NCBI GenBank assembly: GCA_030666985.1
Contig: DAOUWT010000119.1
Coordinates: 1-7,513 of the forward strand
DNA: 7,513 bases
Direction of reading: 5' to 3'
Origin: Chloroflexota bacterium
Lineage (GTDB): Bacteria > Chloroflexota > Anaerolineae > Anaerolineales > UBA11858
A model generated the notes under the pieces. That model was not told the origin of the DNA. It searched no databases and worked only from the letters and a program-made list of their open reading frames with translations. The position numbers and the translations under genes are program-made. Shown here one piece after another: positions 1 to 6,283 of this stretch. Within the stretch, counting starts at the first letter, position 1. Every line of letters starts with the position of its first letter.

Positions 1-1632
1 CACGGTTAGATTACCTTCTTCCATTTGCCGCACTCCGGCTGATAAAGCCTCCAGGGGACTGATAATTGAAGCCCGCAGCAGCAGGGGTAACCCTATCATG
101 AGCAAGAGACTGCCGCCAAAGACGATTCCGGCCAGGGGCAGCATAAAGGCGTGCAGATAGCGGCGGAAGGCCAGTTGGTAGTTCTCTATCAGGGGGGATT
201 GCCCATCCCGGGCGGTGGTTAACAGGTCAGCCGCGTTGGTGTGGAGCGGCTCACCTTGCCCGGAGACGATTCCCCGCATCCAGGGATTGGCCGAGGGGGT
301 TGTGTCCGGGTCAAAGGTGAAAGGCAGGGGCAGGCCATTGTAAGTGATCTCGAAAATCCCGTCCGAGTGCAGCACGGCCTGAAAGGTGAAAAACGCCTGG
401 GGTCGGTACAGGGCGGGGAGATGATCCCAGGTGACGACCAGGCGGTCAGTGTCGGCGCGGGCGTATAATCCCCCTCCCCCGTTGGGATCCAGTTCTATCA
501 GCAGCGGGAAGATGGCAGGGGCATTAGCAAGATTGGCCTGCATATTGGGCTGAATAAAGCTTTCCCCCATGGAGATTGCTCCAGAACTGGCAATATAGAC
601 CCGGTTATAAAGTTGCCCGTAAAAAGGAAAGTTGAAATCGATTTTATGATTTTGCGTTTCCTGTTTGAAGCCAATCTGCACCCTTTCACCCAGTTCGCTT
701 TCAAATGAAAAGGGAATCTCGGCCACCTCATACCCTCCGGATGCAATGGGCGTGAAGCGCAGGGTCTGGTGATCGGTCAGGTTGGGTTGAAAAGTGGCAA
801 TGTAGGGAGGAGCAATCAGCCAGCCCGCCGATCCCAACAGGGCCAGGAAGATGGTCAGGGTGAGGACCGATAATTTGACTTGCACGCTTACGCCGCCGGG
901 GATGAAGTTGATATAGTTGTAGGCAAACAGCCACAAGACCACCAGGACGCCTATCGAAAGCGAGATGTTGTAAAAGGTGGTTGACACCAGGAGATAGTCA
1001 CGCCCAAGATTGATCAATCCCAACACAAACAGGATGCCAAAAACAAATACAAAAGCGCGTGCCCCTCGGGCGCCTTTCCCCTGCGGCTGCCAGAGTTTAC
1101 GGGGCCAACTGGCCGGCCGGTTTTCTGTGGAACGGGTGTCGGCAGCAACGCACTGACGGGTAAAAGCGACCGGTGCCCATAACAGGACAAAGGCATTGGC
1201 ATAAGTTAATGAACCGGGGCGATAGTGGACGGTCTCCCATCCCAGCAGCTCAATATATCGGTAGACCATAAAGCCGCCTTCCCACAAGAAATAGCCCAGG
1301 CTGACGGCTAGGGCGGCGTAGCTCTCCCATTTGCGGCGGGGATAGCTTTGCGGGAAGCGGTAGGCAAACTGGATCAGGAACACCAACCCCAGCGCCAGAA
1401 CAGTGTTCTCGGCATATACAGCGAACAAGCGCGGGTAGGGAGAGAGGGCGGCATCCAGGAACATCAGGCCGACGAACATGGTTCCCAGGACGAAAAAGGC
1501 GGTCAGCAGGGTCAGTTGGGGGGTGCGATGGGTTCGCAGGTGACGGGCCAGAAAAAGACTGATCGCCAACGCCAGGATGAACTGGGTCAGGAAACTGATC
1601 GAGGCAGGGGTGAGGGAGATAAAGGTTATCAA
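1..1632 (-). CDS. Multi-helix membrane sensor with nidogen-like extracytoplasmic domain and HAMP linker (C-terminus beyond window)
   Basis: The frame is open for 544 codons from a TTG at 1632 to the window edge, so the output domain is missing. An in-frame TAA lies at 1663-1665, and GGAG sits 5 nt before this TTG; another TTG lies one codon upstream, but its spacing is too short. Hydrophobic segments fall near residues 13-29, 41-60, 72-91, 104-122, 142-158, 192-210, 221-243 and 252-274. A soluble region (about 276-490) follows, then a helix at 493-520. Residues 333-356 (FNFPFYGQLYNRVYIASSG onward) and a later WDHLP...FTFQAVLHSDG...ITYNG pattern resemble the beta-sandwich of nidogen-like (NIDO) domains: the FPFYG...VYVSSNG motif, then a W and an FQ-LxxDG strand. 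The end, SPLEALSAGVRQMEEGNLTV, is typical of HAMP. HAMP proteins couple membrane sensing to a kinase, cyclase, phosphatase or diguanylate cyclase; which one applies here cannot be seen. A membrane signal-transduction role is well supported; the ligand is unknown. Confidence 0.82.
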   Translation of the reverse strand, partial: MITFISLTPASISFLTQFILALAISLFLARHLRTHRTPQLTLLTAFFVLGTMFVGLMFLDAALSPYPRLFAVYAENTVLALGLVFLIQFAYRFPQSYPRRKWESYAALAVSLGYFLWEGGFMVYRYIELLGWETVHYRPGSLTYANAFVLLWAPVAFTRQCVAADTRSTENRPASWPRKLWQPQGKGARGARAFVFVFGILFVLGLINLGRDYLLVSTTFYNISLSIGVLVVLWLFAYNYINFIPGGVSVQVKLSVLTLTIFLALLGSAGWLIAPPYIATFQPNLTDHQTLRFTPIASGGYEVAEIPFSFESELGERVQIGFKQETQNHKIDFNFPFYGQLYNRVYIASSGAISMGESFIQPNMQANLANAPAIFPLLIELDPNGGGGLYARADTDRLVVTWDHLPALYRPQAFFTFQAVLHSDGIFEITYNGLPLPFTFDPDTTPSANPWMRGIVSGQGEPLHTNAADLLTTARDGQSPLIENYQLAFRRYLHAFMLPLAGIVFGGSLLLMIGLPLLLRASIISPLEALSAGVRQMEEGNLTV

Positions 1633-1670
1633 CAAAACTCCAAATGTGTTCTTTGCGGAGGATTAGAGTT

Positions 1671-1714
1671 GGTCTGGCTAATAATGTGTCTTAATGGAGG
1701 TAATTATTCAGACC
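1671..1714. repeat. Imperfect inverted repeat upstream of the sensor gene
   Basis: GGTCTG plus AATAAT (1671-1676 and 1680-1685) pairs with ATTATT plus CAGACC (1703-1714). The left arm has a 3-nt bulge (GCT) and the loop is 17 nt. It lies about 40-80 bp upstream of the sensor's TTG start, so it could be an operator or a structure in the 5' leader. No convincing -35/-10 pair for the sensor was found around it. Confidence 0.4.
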
Positions 1715-1898
1715 CCGTGGATTTTTTTGGGGGGGACGGGGGGGGGCGTGAGACCAACCCCCAAGCGTGGCACACACGCATAAGCGGGGAAAAACCCTGG
1801 GGCATGGTATCTACGCCGGGGCGAGGCCGTACTCCACCTCAGCCGCTTGCGCTCCCGCCAATCTCCAACAGAGAGTGAAATAGGTAGAGGTTATCCAG
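1715..1898. other. GC-rich spacer without a gene; homopolymer tracts and short hairpins
   Basis: No credible coding frame is seen. The stretch contains T7 (1722-1728), G7 (1729-1735), AC, then G9 (1738-1746). Two small GC hairpins follow: GGGGG/CCCCC (1742-1746 with 1758-1762, 11-nt loop) and GCGTG/CACGC (1765-1769 with 1775-1779, 5-nt loop). Positions 1780-1898 are GC-rich with no motif I recognise; a minus-strand frame ends here in a run of Ala/Glu/Val codons, but it has no start or context. The G tracts could form a quadruplex or could reflect sequencing error. Confidence 0.4.
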
Positions 1899-2198
1899 CT
1901 AGATATTACCATATAGCAGCCATGAACTGAACCCACTCCGATCGAAATCGTGGGTGAAGGATATTGACAAAATCCTTTCGGCAGAGAAAGCAGTTTCGTG
2001 GAAGGCAATGAAGAATAGGCTCGGTTGTTTTTTGAAATCGGCAGGGTCTATGCCCGTTGCTTCGAGCCAAGTTATTGCCAGGGGTTGGAAATCTGCTCCC
2101 ATGGCGTGAGAGGCTGTTATTTCCCTTAGCGCGTCCAGATAGCCACTCTGGGATAGCCAACGAGGCAGAACATCTTGGATTCGTGTTGCGTGGGCGCT
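1899..2198 (-). pseudogene. Coding remnant, 5'-truncated, unrecognised family
   Basis: A minus-strand frame runs from just after an in-frame TGA (2199-2201) to a TAG at 1899-1901, giving about 99 residues. The only ATG is at 2102 (67 residues, MGADFQPLAITWLEATG...). The roughly 30 residues before it, including VLPRWLSQSGYLDALREITA, look just as protein-like (amphipathic, balanced composition) yet have no ATG, GTG or TTG start. The frame enters the heptamer repeat at its 5' side and is stopped there. The simplest reading is the C-terminal end of a gene whose front was lost at the repeat. I do not recognise the family. Alternatively it is a short intact gene starting at 2102, but no ribosome site is obvious there. 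Confidence 0.4.
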
Positions 2199-2235
2199 TC
2201 AAAACGAAACACGCAACACGCAACACGGATTTTTT
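2182..2235. repeat. Heptamer tandem repeat forming a hairpin with a T-run
   Basis: Three 7-mers, ACACGCA, ACACGCA, ACACGGA, lie at 2209-2229. An inverted copy, CGTGTTGCGTG (2182-2192), pairs perfectly over 11 bp with CACGCAACACG at 2210-2220, or equally with 2217-2227. On the plus strand the hairpin is followed by T6 (2230-2235), resembling a terminator, but no plus-strand gene lies upstream. It sits between the transporter's stop codon and the coding remnant, so it may instead be a dispersed repeat that broke the neighbouring gene. Confidence 0.6.
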
Positions 2236-2264
2236 CTAAAGCATTTGAAACACACCCTTTTCTA

Positions 2265-3461
2265 TTAGTCTTCGGCTAGTCGAGTTGCCAGGTTTGGCAA
2301 AACCAGAATAGCTGGGATGGCAAACAAAGATAGCAGCGCGCTTCCCCAGAAGGCAGGCCGCAGCCCAAAGGTATCCCCAGCCAAACCAATCAAGGGGATT
2401 GTTGCCGAACGAATCAAAAAACTTGCCGCCATATAAGTCCCGTTCCCCGTGGCGCGGCGATCTTTGGGGACATAATCTTGAACCAGAGCCAAGAGAACCG
2501 GCCCTGTCGAGAGGCTGATAAATCCCAGGGCGGCCAAGATTGCAATTTGCAGCCAGCCATCTACGCTAAGAAAAGCAATCATCAGCGGGGCTGAGGCTAC
2601 AATGATGAAAACCAGGGTAGGCTTGCGACCAATGCGGTCACTGATAGGGCCGCTGGATAGAGTGCCGATGACACCAGCCCCTTCAAGGATGCTCAAAGAG
2701 ATTCCCGCAAATTCAAGGCTGGCTCCCTCCGATTTCAAAAATATGGGCAAATAAGTGGTCATACACACAATAGCAAAAGACCGAAATAAAATGAAGACTG
2801 ACAGAGGGATTAAAAGCGGAAGTAATTGCCGCAAGGTTTTGCCTAAATCTCCTTGTTGGGGCTTGGTATGGTTCGGTTGATAGGATATTTTGCGGAAACG
2901 CAGCCATAGAACAATGGTTGAAGCCCAACCGAGGACGACGGTTCGGTAGATGCCTTCTAAGCCCCACAATGATGCAGCCCACACGGCCAGAAGAGGGCCT
3001 ACGGTGCGGGCTAACTCTCCCCCGGCCATGTACAGGCTCATGCCAGCCCCGGTGCGTTTTCCAGAAACGCGGGCCGTTACGGCAGGGGCGGGAGCGTGGA
3101 AGGCTGCCACGCTGATGCCGGTGAGCAAGAGTATTAGTGCCAGCGTGAATTCATTGGTGGCAAATCCCATGCTAACTACCAGCGTGGCCGATACAGCTGG
3201 GGCAAAGATGACAAAATAGCGCACATTTGCCCTGTCAGCGAAATGACCAATCAGCGGGTTCAAAATGGATGGGATTTGAATGAGTGAAACCAGTGTGCCC
3301 GCCATAGCCAGGGAGAGCGACAACTTATCAATAATTAGGGGCAGCAAGGGGGCGATGAAGGCCGTATATGTGTCGTGGATGAAATGTCCCATCGCCACGG
3401 TGAGGGCTTGTCCGAGTTGGAATTTATCTGATTCTTGAGGGGAGGGGGTTTTTGTTGGCAT
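2265..3461 (-). CDS. MFS transporter, fosmidomycin-resistance (Fsr)-like
   Basis: This 398-residue inner-membrane protein has the twelve-helix length and two-half layout of the major facilitator superfamily, with a hydrophilic central loop near residues 190-210. The opening AMGHFIHDTYTAFIAPLLPLII (20-41) is the hallmark of Fsr-type exporters (usually GHFxxDxxxxxxxPLLP). Motif-A-like loops occur after helix 2 (GHFADRANVRY, 72-82) and helix 8 (GPISDRIGRKP, 271-281). FHAPAP...SGKRTGAGMS...GGELARTVGP (121-156) matches the conserved helix 4-5 stretch of this branch. Members export drugs or metabolites by proton antiport; the substrate here is unknown. No Shine-Dalgarno is visible before the ATG, and a TATAGT box lies only 10 nt upstream, so translation may be leaderless. 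It sits 104 bp downstream of the DUF2804 gene on the same strand. Confidence 0.88.
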   Translation of the reverse strand: MPTKTPSPQESDKFQLGQALTVAMGHFIHDTYTAFIAPLLPLIIDKLSLSLAMAGTLVSLIQIPSILNPLIGHFADRANVRYFVIFAPAVSATLVVSMGFATNEFTLALILLLTGISVAAFHAPAPAVTARVSGKRTGAGMSLYMAGGELARTVGPLLAVWAASLWGLEGIYRTVVLGWASTIVLWLRFRKISYQPNHTKPQQGDLGKTLRQLLPLLIPLSVFILFRSFAIVCMTTYLPIFLKSEGASLEFAGISLSILEGAGVIGTLSSGPISDRIGRKPTLVFIIVASAPLMIAFLSVDGWLQIAILAALGFISLSTGPVLLALVQDYVPKDRRATGNGTYMAASFLIRSATIPLIGLAGDTFGLRPAFWGSALLSLFAIPAILVLPNLATRLAED

Positions 3462-3471
3462 AATGGGCTTA

Positions 3472-3477
3472 ACTATA
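3472..3477 (-). promoter_or_regulatory. Possible -10 box of the transporter gene (TATAGT)
   Basis: TATAGT (5 of 6 to consensus) ends 10 nt before the ATG, so a start about 7 nt downstream of the box would leave a leader of roughly 3 nt. This would fit the missing ribosome site, but no good -35 hexamer is present at 16-18 bp. Weak support. Confidence 0.25.
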
Positions 3478-3565
3478 CCACGTCCAGGGAGGGGAACAGT
3501 GGATCAGGAAATCAGGGATTAGGTAATGAAGAGAGGTAGGGGTTGCGAGGTAGGGAGGTGGGGAC

Positions 3566-4624
3566 TCACCAGCGGGCGTGATGTTCTTCGGCGAAGCCTA
3601 GCAGGTTCTCGATCTGCAATGTTTCGTCAGTATCTGTTTTGATTATCCCAGAGTAGTGGCCAAATAGCTGATGCACTTCGCTGGTGATGAGGAGCAGATT
3701 GGTGGCGGCCACGCGATCCAGGAAGGGTGTAAACTGGAGGTCGAGCCGCCCGTCCGGAGACACCATCCGCCAGGGGTGCATGAAGTGCTGGGAGTCGTAA
3801 CTGAATTCTACCTGACCAAGTTTGTGCATCCGTCCATCCAGGAATACGGCATTTTCTGTGGCTGCTGAAGTGTCGCCAAAGCCAAATCCCAGGTTGAGGC
3901 CGATGGGCCGGCGGTCTGCCAGAAAACCCGATGCGCTGGCCCACACCCAGAAGGAGTGATAGGCCCACACGCCGCGCCCCCAATCCAGATTCCCTAAGTG
4001 TTTATCCGGGGAAAGAGTGGTGCGCTGACCATGAGCCTCAACCCAACCTTCGGCTGGGAGGCAGTTGACCTTGCGGTTATAGTAGAAGCGTTTTTGTTCA
4101 ATGGGGATGGTGATGACCAGGGATTCATGCTGCGGCGGAAGGTGGAAGAATATCTCCGCTGACAGGCCATTCTCCCCAAAATCCGGCCACGCCAGTGACA
4201 ACCTCCGTCCCGCTGACTCTGCCTCAAAACGCATACTGGCTTGGGGGCCTGCATACTCGCTGACGCCTTCGGTGCTATTGCAAGGCAAGGTGATACCGCG
4301 TGCCAGGGGGATGGTCAGTGTCTCTTCGTGATGGGTGCGGGCGGCAAAATCCACCACGTAGGCAAAGACTTGTCCAGCGTATCCCAGATCGGCCAAGGTG
4401 AAGGCGTAGAAATGCGTGGGAGTGGTCAGGCCGTAGTAATCCCAGCGCTTGACGCGGAGTGGCTGCAGGGGGCGTAATAGCGGCGGATAGAAACTGACGG
4501 CCTCCAAATTGCAATCTAGCAATGGCTGCCGCGCCCATCCAACTTGCTGTAGGTTTCCGGCTGTATCTAATAGGGGAGTGGGTTGGGTGATTTCGTGTTG
4601 GGGGTGGGACGTTAGATAGGGCAT
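3566..4624 (-). CDS. DUF2804 family protein
   Basis: The 352-residue product matches DUF2804 along its length. Key blocks are LDWGRGVWAYHSFWVWASAS (213-232), IGLNLGFGFGDTSAATENAV (241-260) followed by FLDGRMHKLGQVEF, then HPWRMVSPDGRLDLQFTP (283-300), HQLFGHYSG (318-326) and the terminal GFAEEHHARW. There is no signal peptide or membrane helix, so it is probably cytosolic. The biochemical role of the family is not established to my knowledge; the Trp/Gly-rich beta pattern suggests a lipocalin-like or jelly-roll fold, which is an inference. The start is well fixed by AAAGGAGA (4637-4630) 5 nt before the ATG. The gene is flanked by 100-130 bp gaps, so it need not be in an operon with the transporter or the RhuM gene. 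Confidence 0.88.
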   Translation of the reverse strand: MPYLTSHPQHEITQPTPLLDTAGNLQQVGWARQPLLDCNLEAVSFYPPLLRPLQPLRVKRWDYYGLTTPTHFYAFTLADLGYAGQVFAYVVDFAARTHHEETLTIPLARGITLPCNSTEGVSEYAGPQASMRFEAESAGRRLSLAWPDFGENGLSAEIFFHLPPQHESLVITIPIEQKRFYYNRKVNCLPAEGWVEAHGQRTTLSPDKHLGNLDWGRGVWAYHSFWVWASASGFLADRRPIGLNLGFGFGDTSAATENAVFLDGRMHKLGQVEFSYDSQHFMHPWRMVSPDGRLDLQFTPFLDRVAATNLLLITSEVHQLFGHYSGIIKTDTDETLQIENLLGFAEEHHARW

Positions 4625-4663
4625 AGGGTTCTCCTTTGAGAAGGGCGAGGGGCGAGTTAGGGG

Positions 4664-4732
4664 TTAGGAGGGAGAGCGGAGGATGGTTTTGAGGGTGGAT
4701 TTGGTGGGCATGGTTTTTTTACCGGTGTTCAT
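4664..4732 (-). CDS. Possible 22-residue basic peptide ORF
   Basis: Between the RhuM stop and the DUF2804 start there is an ATG-to-TAA frame for MNTGKKTMPTKSTLKTILRS plus two residues. A GGAG lies 6 nt before the ATG. The peptide is strongly basic (five Lys and one Arg, no acidic residue). It could be a leader peptide for the DUF2804 gene, a remnant, or chance. No family is recognised. Confidence 0.25.
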   Translation of the reverse strand: MNTGKKTMPTKSTLKTILRSPS

Positions 4733-4756
4733 AATTCGCTCCATTCAATCGCACTT

Positions 4757-5785
4757 TCAGTGCATCGGGTCATCTTTGTCTTTTCCAGCAATCAGGTATT
4801 CGATTTCTTTGTCAAAATCAGATAAATACTTTTGATCTTGAACCTGGCGATATTGGTCGTATTCCCCCGCCGCTTTGAGTTGGGCTTCCAGTGCGCTGAC
4901 TTTGCCTTTATCGGCCAGGATGGGGTAATCGGCTAGTTCTAAAAAACGATCTAGGAATTCAATCCAGTCTGTCATTTTCATCAGAATTTGGCGTTCGGCA
5001 CGGTTTTCAGCCAGATCAAGATAAGCGGAAACAATGCGATTAAGTTCTTTGACGTGAGCTTCGCTGAGGTAGTTTTTAGCAATGACAGTATCACTTTTCA
5101 AAATTTTGCCATCGGGCGCGTTTTTCCATGTGGACAAACCCATGTAAGCACTTTTGGCATCGGCGGTGGTGTAGATGATCTCGGCGGCTGTTTTGCCGGT
5201 GATGGCCCAATGTAATTTGTTCTGCACAGTGGCATAGAAGTTTCTGGTCGCCTTGGCTCTGGGATCATAATCCGCGCTGCATTGGGCGTAGATATCGGTA
5301 ATTTTCTGGTAGAAACGCCGTTCACTGGCGCGAATCTCTCGGATGCGTTCCAGTAACTCGTCGAAGTAATCTTGGCCGAATAGCTGCCCGCCCTGTTTGA
5401 GTCTTTCGTCGTCCAAGACAAAGCCTTTGATGAGAAATTCTTTGAGCGTTTTGGTTGCCCAGATGCGGAATTGGGTGGCTTGATAAGAGTTAACCCGATA
5501 GCCAACTGAAATGATGATATCTAAATTATATAAGGTGACTGGTTTGTCAGAATGAGCAAAGTGCATTTTTTGCACATTGCTTTTTTTTGCCAGTTCACCG
5601 CTCTCAAAAATATTTTGGAGATGTTTTGTAATTACACTTCTATCTCTGCCAAAGAGATCGGCTATTTGCTGCTGGGTAAGCCAAATAGTTTCATCTCGAA
5701 TTATGACGCCGATTTTGACGGCTCCATCGCTGGCGGTGTAGAAGATAAAATCGTTTGGGGTGGGAATGATGCTTTTTTCGGTCAT
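4757..5785 (-). CDS. rhuM: RhuM family protein (Virulence_RhuM)
   Basis: This is a complete 342-residue member of the family named after Salmonella rhuM. An N-terminal winged-helix-like segment (WLTQQQIADLFGRDRSVITK, 35-54) suggests DNA binding. It is followed by the conserved TLYNLDIIISVGYRVNS (84-100) and FRIWATKTLKEFLIKGFVLD (106-125). The C-terminal part holds DWIEFLDRFLELADYPILAD (273-292) and a KVSALEAQLKAAGEYDQYR-like helix. The start at 5785 is preferred over an in-frame ATG at 5836, because AAGGA lies 6-7 nt upstream of it and the 17-residue extension is Pro/His-rich leader sequence. Family members occur on mobile islands, near restriction systems and in pathogenicity islands; the molecular function is unknown. 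Here it faces a promoter with an inverted repeat and a divergent small-RNA candidate, which suggests self-regulation. Confidence 0.92.
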   Translation of the reverse strand: MTEKSIIPTPNDFIFYTASDGAVKIGVIIRDETIWLTQQQIADLFGRDRSVITKHLQNIFESGELAKKSNVQKMHFAHSDKPVTLYNLDIIISVGYRVNSYQATQFRIWATKTLKEFLIKGFVLDDERLKQGGQLFGQDYFDELLERIREIRASERRFYQKITDIYAQCSADYDPRAKATRNFYATVQNKLHWAITGKTAAEIIYTTADAKSAYMGLSTWKNAPDGKILKSDTVIAKNYLSEAHVKELNRIVSAYLDLAENRAERQILMKMTDWIEFLDRFLELADYPILADKGKVSALEAQLKAAGEYDQYRQVQDQKYLSDFDKEIEYLIAGKDKDDPMH

Positions 5786-5808
5786 TGGGTTTCCTTTTGG
5801 AGGAGGAT

Positions 5809-5832
5809 GGGGTTGAGGGTGGGTGGGGGGGG
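5809..5832 (+). other. G-quadruplex motif in the rhuM leader (template strand)
   Basis: Four G-runs of at least three, G4-TTGA-G3-T-G3-T-G8, with loops of 4, 1 and 1 nt, satisfy the standard intramolecular quadruplex pattern. The G-strand is the template for rhuM, between the proposed start site and the ATG, so a quadruplex could slow RNA polymerase. The rhuM leader RNA is correspondingly C-rich. Confidence 0.55.
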
Positions 5833-5850
5833 ACATGGGTTTTTCCTTAT

Positions 5851-5879
5851 ATCATAAAGCACCCGAAGAATCCCACCAA
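5851..5879 (-). promoter_or_regulatory. Likely rhuM promoter
   Basis: On the minus strand, TTGGTG (5879-5874) and TATGAT (5856-5851) are separated by exactly 17 bp. The -10 matches consensus at 5 of 6 positions and the -35 at 3. Transcription would start near 5844, giving a leader of about 60 nt before the rhuM ATG. The weak -35 overlaps an inverted repeat, as expected for a regulated promoter. Confidence 0.5.
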
Positions 5880-5895
5880 GAATTTGAGTTCTTGG
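5876..5895. promoter_or_regulatory. Candidate operator: perfect 7-bp inverted repeat over the rhuM -35 box
   Basis: CCAAGAA (5876-5882), a 6-nt spacer, then TTCTTGG (5889-5895). The left arm overlaps the proposed rhuM -35. The half-sites are 13 bp centre to centre, slightly more than one helical turn. The RhuM protein itself, with its winged helix, is a candidate binder. Confidence 0.5.
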
Positions 5896-5996
5896 CTGTG
5901 ATATATCAATTGCTCCAAGCGTTTTTTGAGCGTGCGTATTTTATTATTAGTGATGAAATTATGAAACATAAGTTACCTAATTTTCAGCAATTGAAT

Positions 5997-6025
5997 TTGA
6001 CACCTGATATAAACTTGTATATAAT
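5997..6025 (+). promoter_or_regulatory. Consensus sigma-70-type promoter of the small-RNA candidate
   Basis: TTGACA (5997-6002) and TATAAT (6020-6025) match consensus at all 12 positions and are separated by 17 bp. The predicted start is near 6032. No protein gene follows within 500 bp; a terminator follows instead. Confidence 0.75.
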
Positions 6026-6031
6026 GAAGCT

Positions 6032-6103
6032 AATCCGTTTAGCGGAGGTGGATTGCCCGTAGGGGCAAGCGTAGAAGAGTCTCGTAAGAGGCTCTTTTAT
6101 TTT
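6032..6103 (+). ncRNA. Candidate small RNA of about 70 nt, novel
   Basis: The unit is bounded by a perfect promoter and a rho-independent terminator. The predicted RNA has an unpaired 5' segment containing GCGGAGGTGG (6042-6051), which looks like a strong ribosome-binding or anti-SD-pairing sequence. A first hairpin follows, TTGCCC/GGGCAA with a GTAG loop (6053-6068), then the terminator hairpin. No sensible ORF fits: a TTG-initiated 19-codon frame would have to read through the terminator. It is divergent from rhuM, with about 150 bp between their -10 boxes. It does not match an RNA family that I recognise. A competing reading is that the promoter is fortuitous and the terminator serves an upstream plus-strand frame ending at 6062, but that frame has no proper start or ribosome site. 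Confidence 0.55.
6075..6103 (+). terminator. Rho-independent terminator
   Basis: AAGAGTCTC (6075-6083), loop GTAA, GAGGCTCTT (6088-6096): a 9-bp stem with one G-U pair, extendable by two further weak pairs. It is followed by a T-rich tail, TTATTTT (6097-6103). The tetraloop and tail make this a convincing intrinsic terminator on the plus strand. Confidence 0.8.
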
Positions 6104-6283
6104 CGGGGGTAAAGAACATAACTTGAATTATTCGTAGTATAACATAATTCACTCAATCACATTTAATCATTCACGATAAACGTTCCAACACCCAACAACT
6201 ACATCGAATGAAGAATAAAACGAATTACGCGCTTCCCCATTCGTTCCTTTCACAATTCGCTGTAGTCGCCCAACACCCCCCTC

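Noticed and set aside
1348..1878. Plus-strand frame of 176 residues, Gln/Gly-rich
   Set aside because: It is antisense to the sensor gene, whose hydrophobic helices and HAMP motif are clear. The low-complexity Q/G composition is typical of the complement of a membrane-protein gene.
4751..4763. GCACT-TTC-AGTGC hairpin at the rhuM stop codon
   Set aside because: Only a 5-bp stem with no T-run on either side; too weak to call a terminator.
5786..5836. Upstream ATG extending RhuM by 17 residues
   Set aside because: The extension is Pro/His-rich from C-tract leader DNA, whereas the ATG at 5785 has AAGGA at proper spacing and matches the family N-terminus.
5823..6062. Plus-strand frame of 79 residues ending just before the terminator
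   Set aside because: Its start lies in a G homopolymer without a ribosome site, it overlaps the rhuM promoter and the consensus small-RNA promoter, and it matches no family. Retained only as an alternative explanation for the terminator.
6053..6112. TTG-initiated 19-codon ORF behind GGAGG in the small-RNA candidate
   Set aside because: The frame runs through the terminator stem and tail and only stops beyond it, so the mature RNA would not carry a stop codon.
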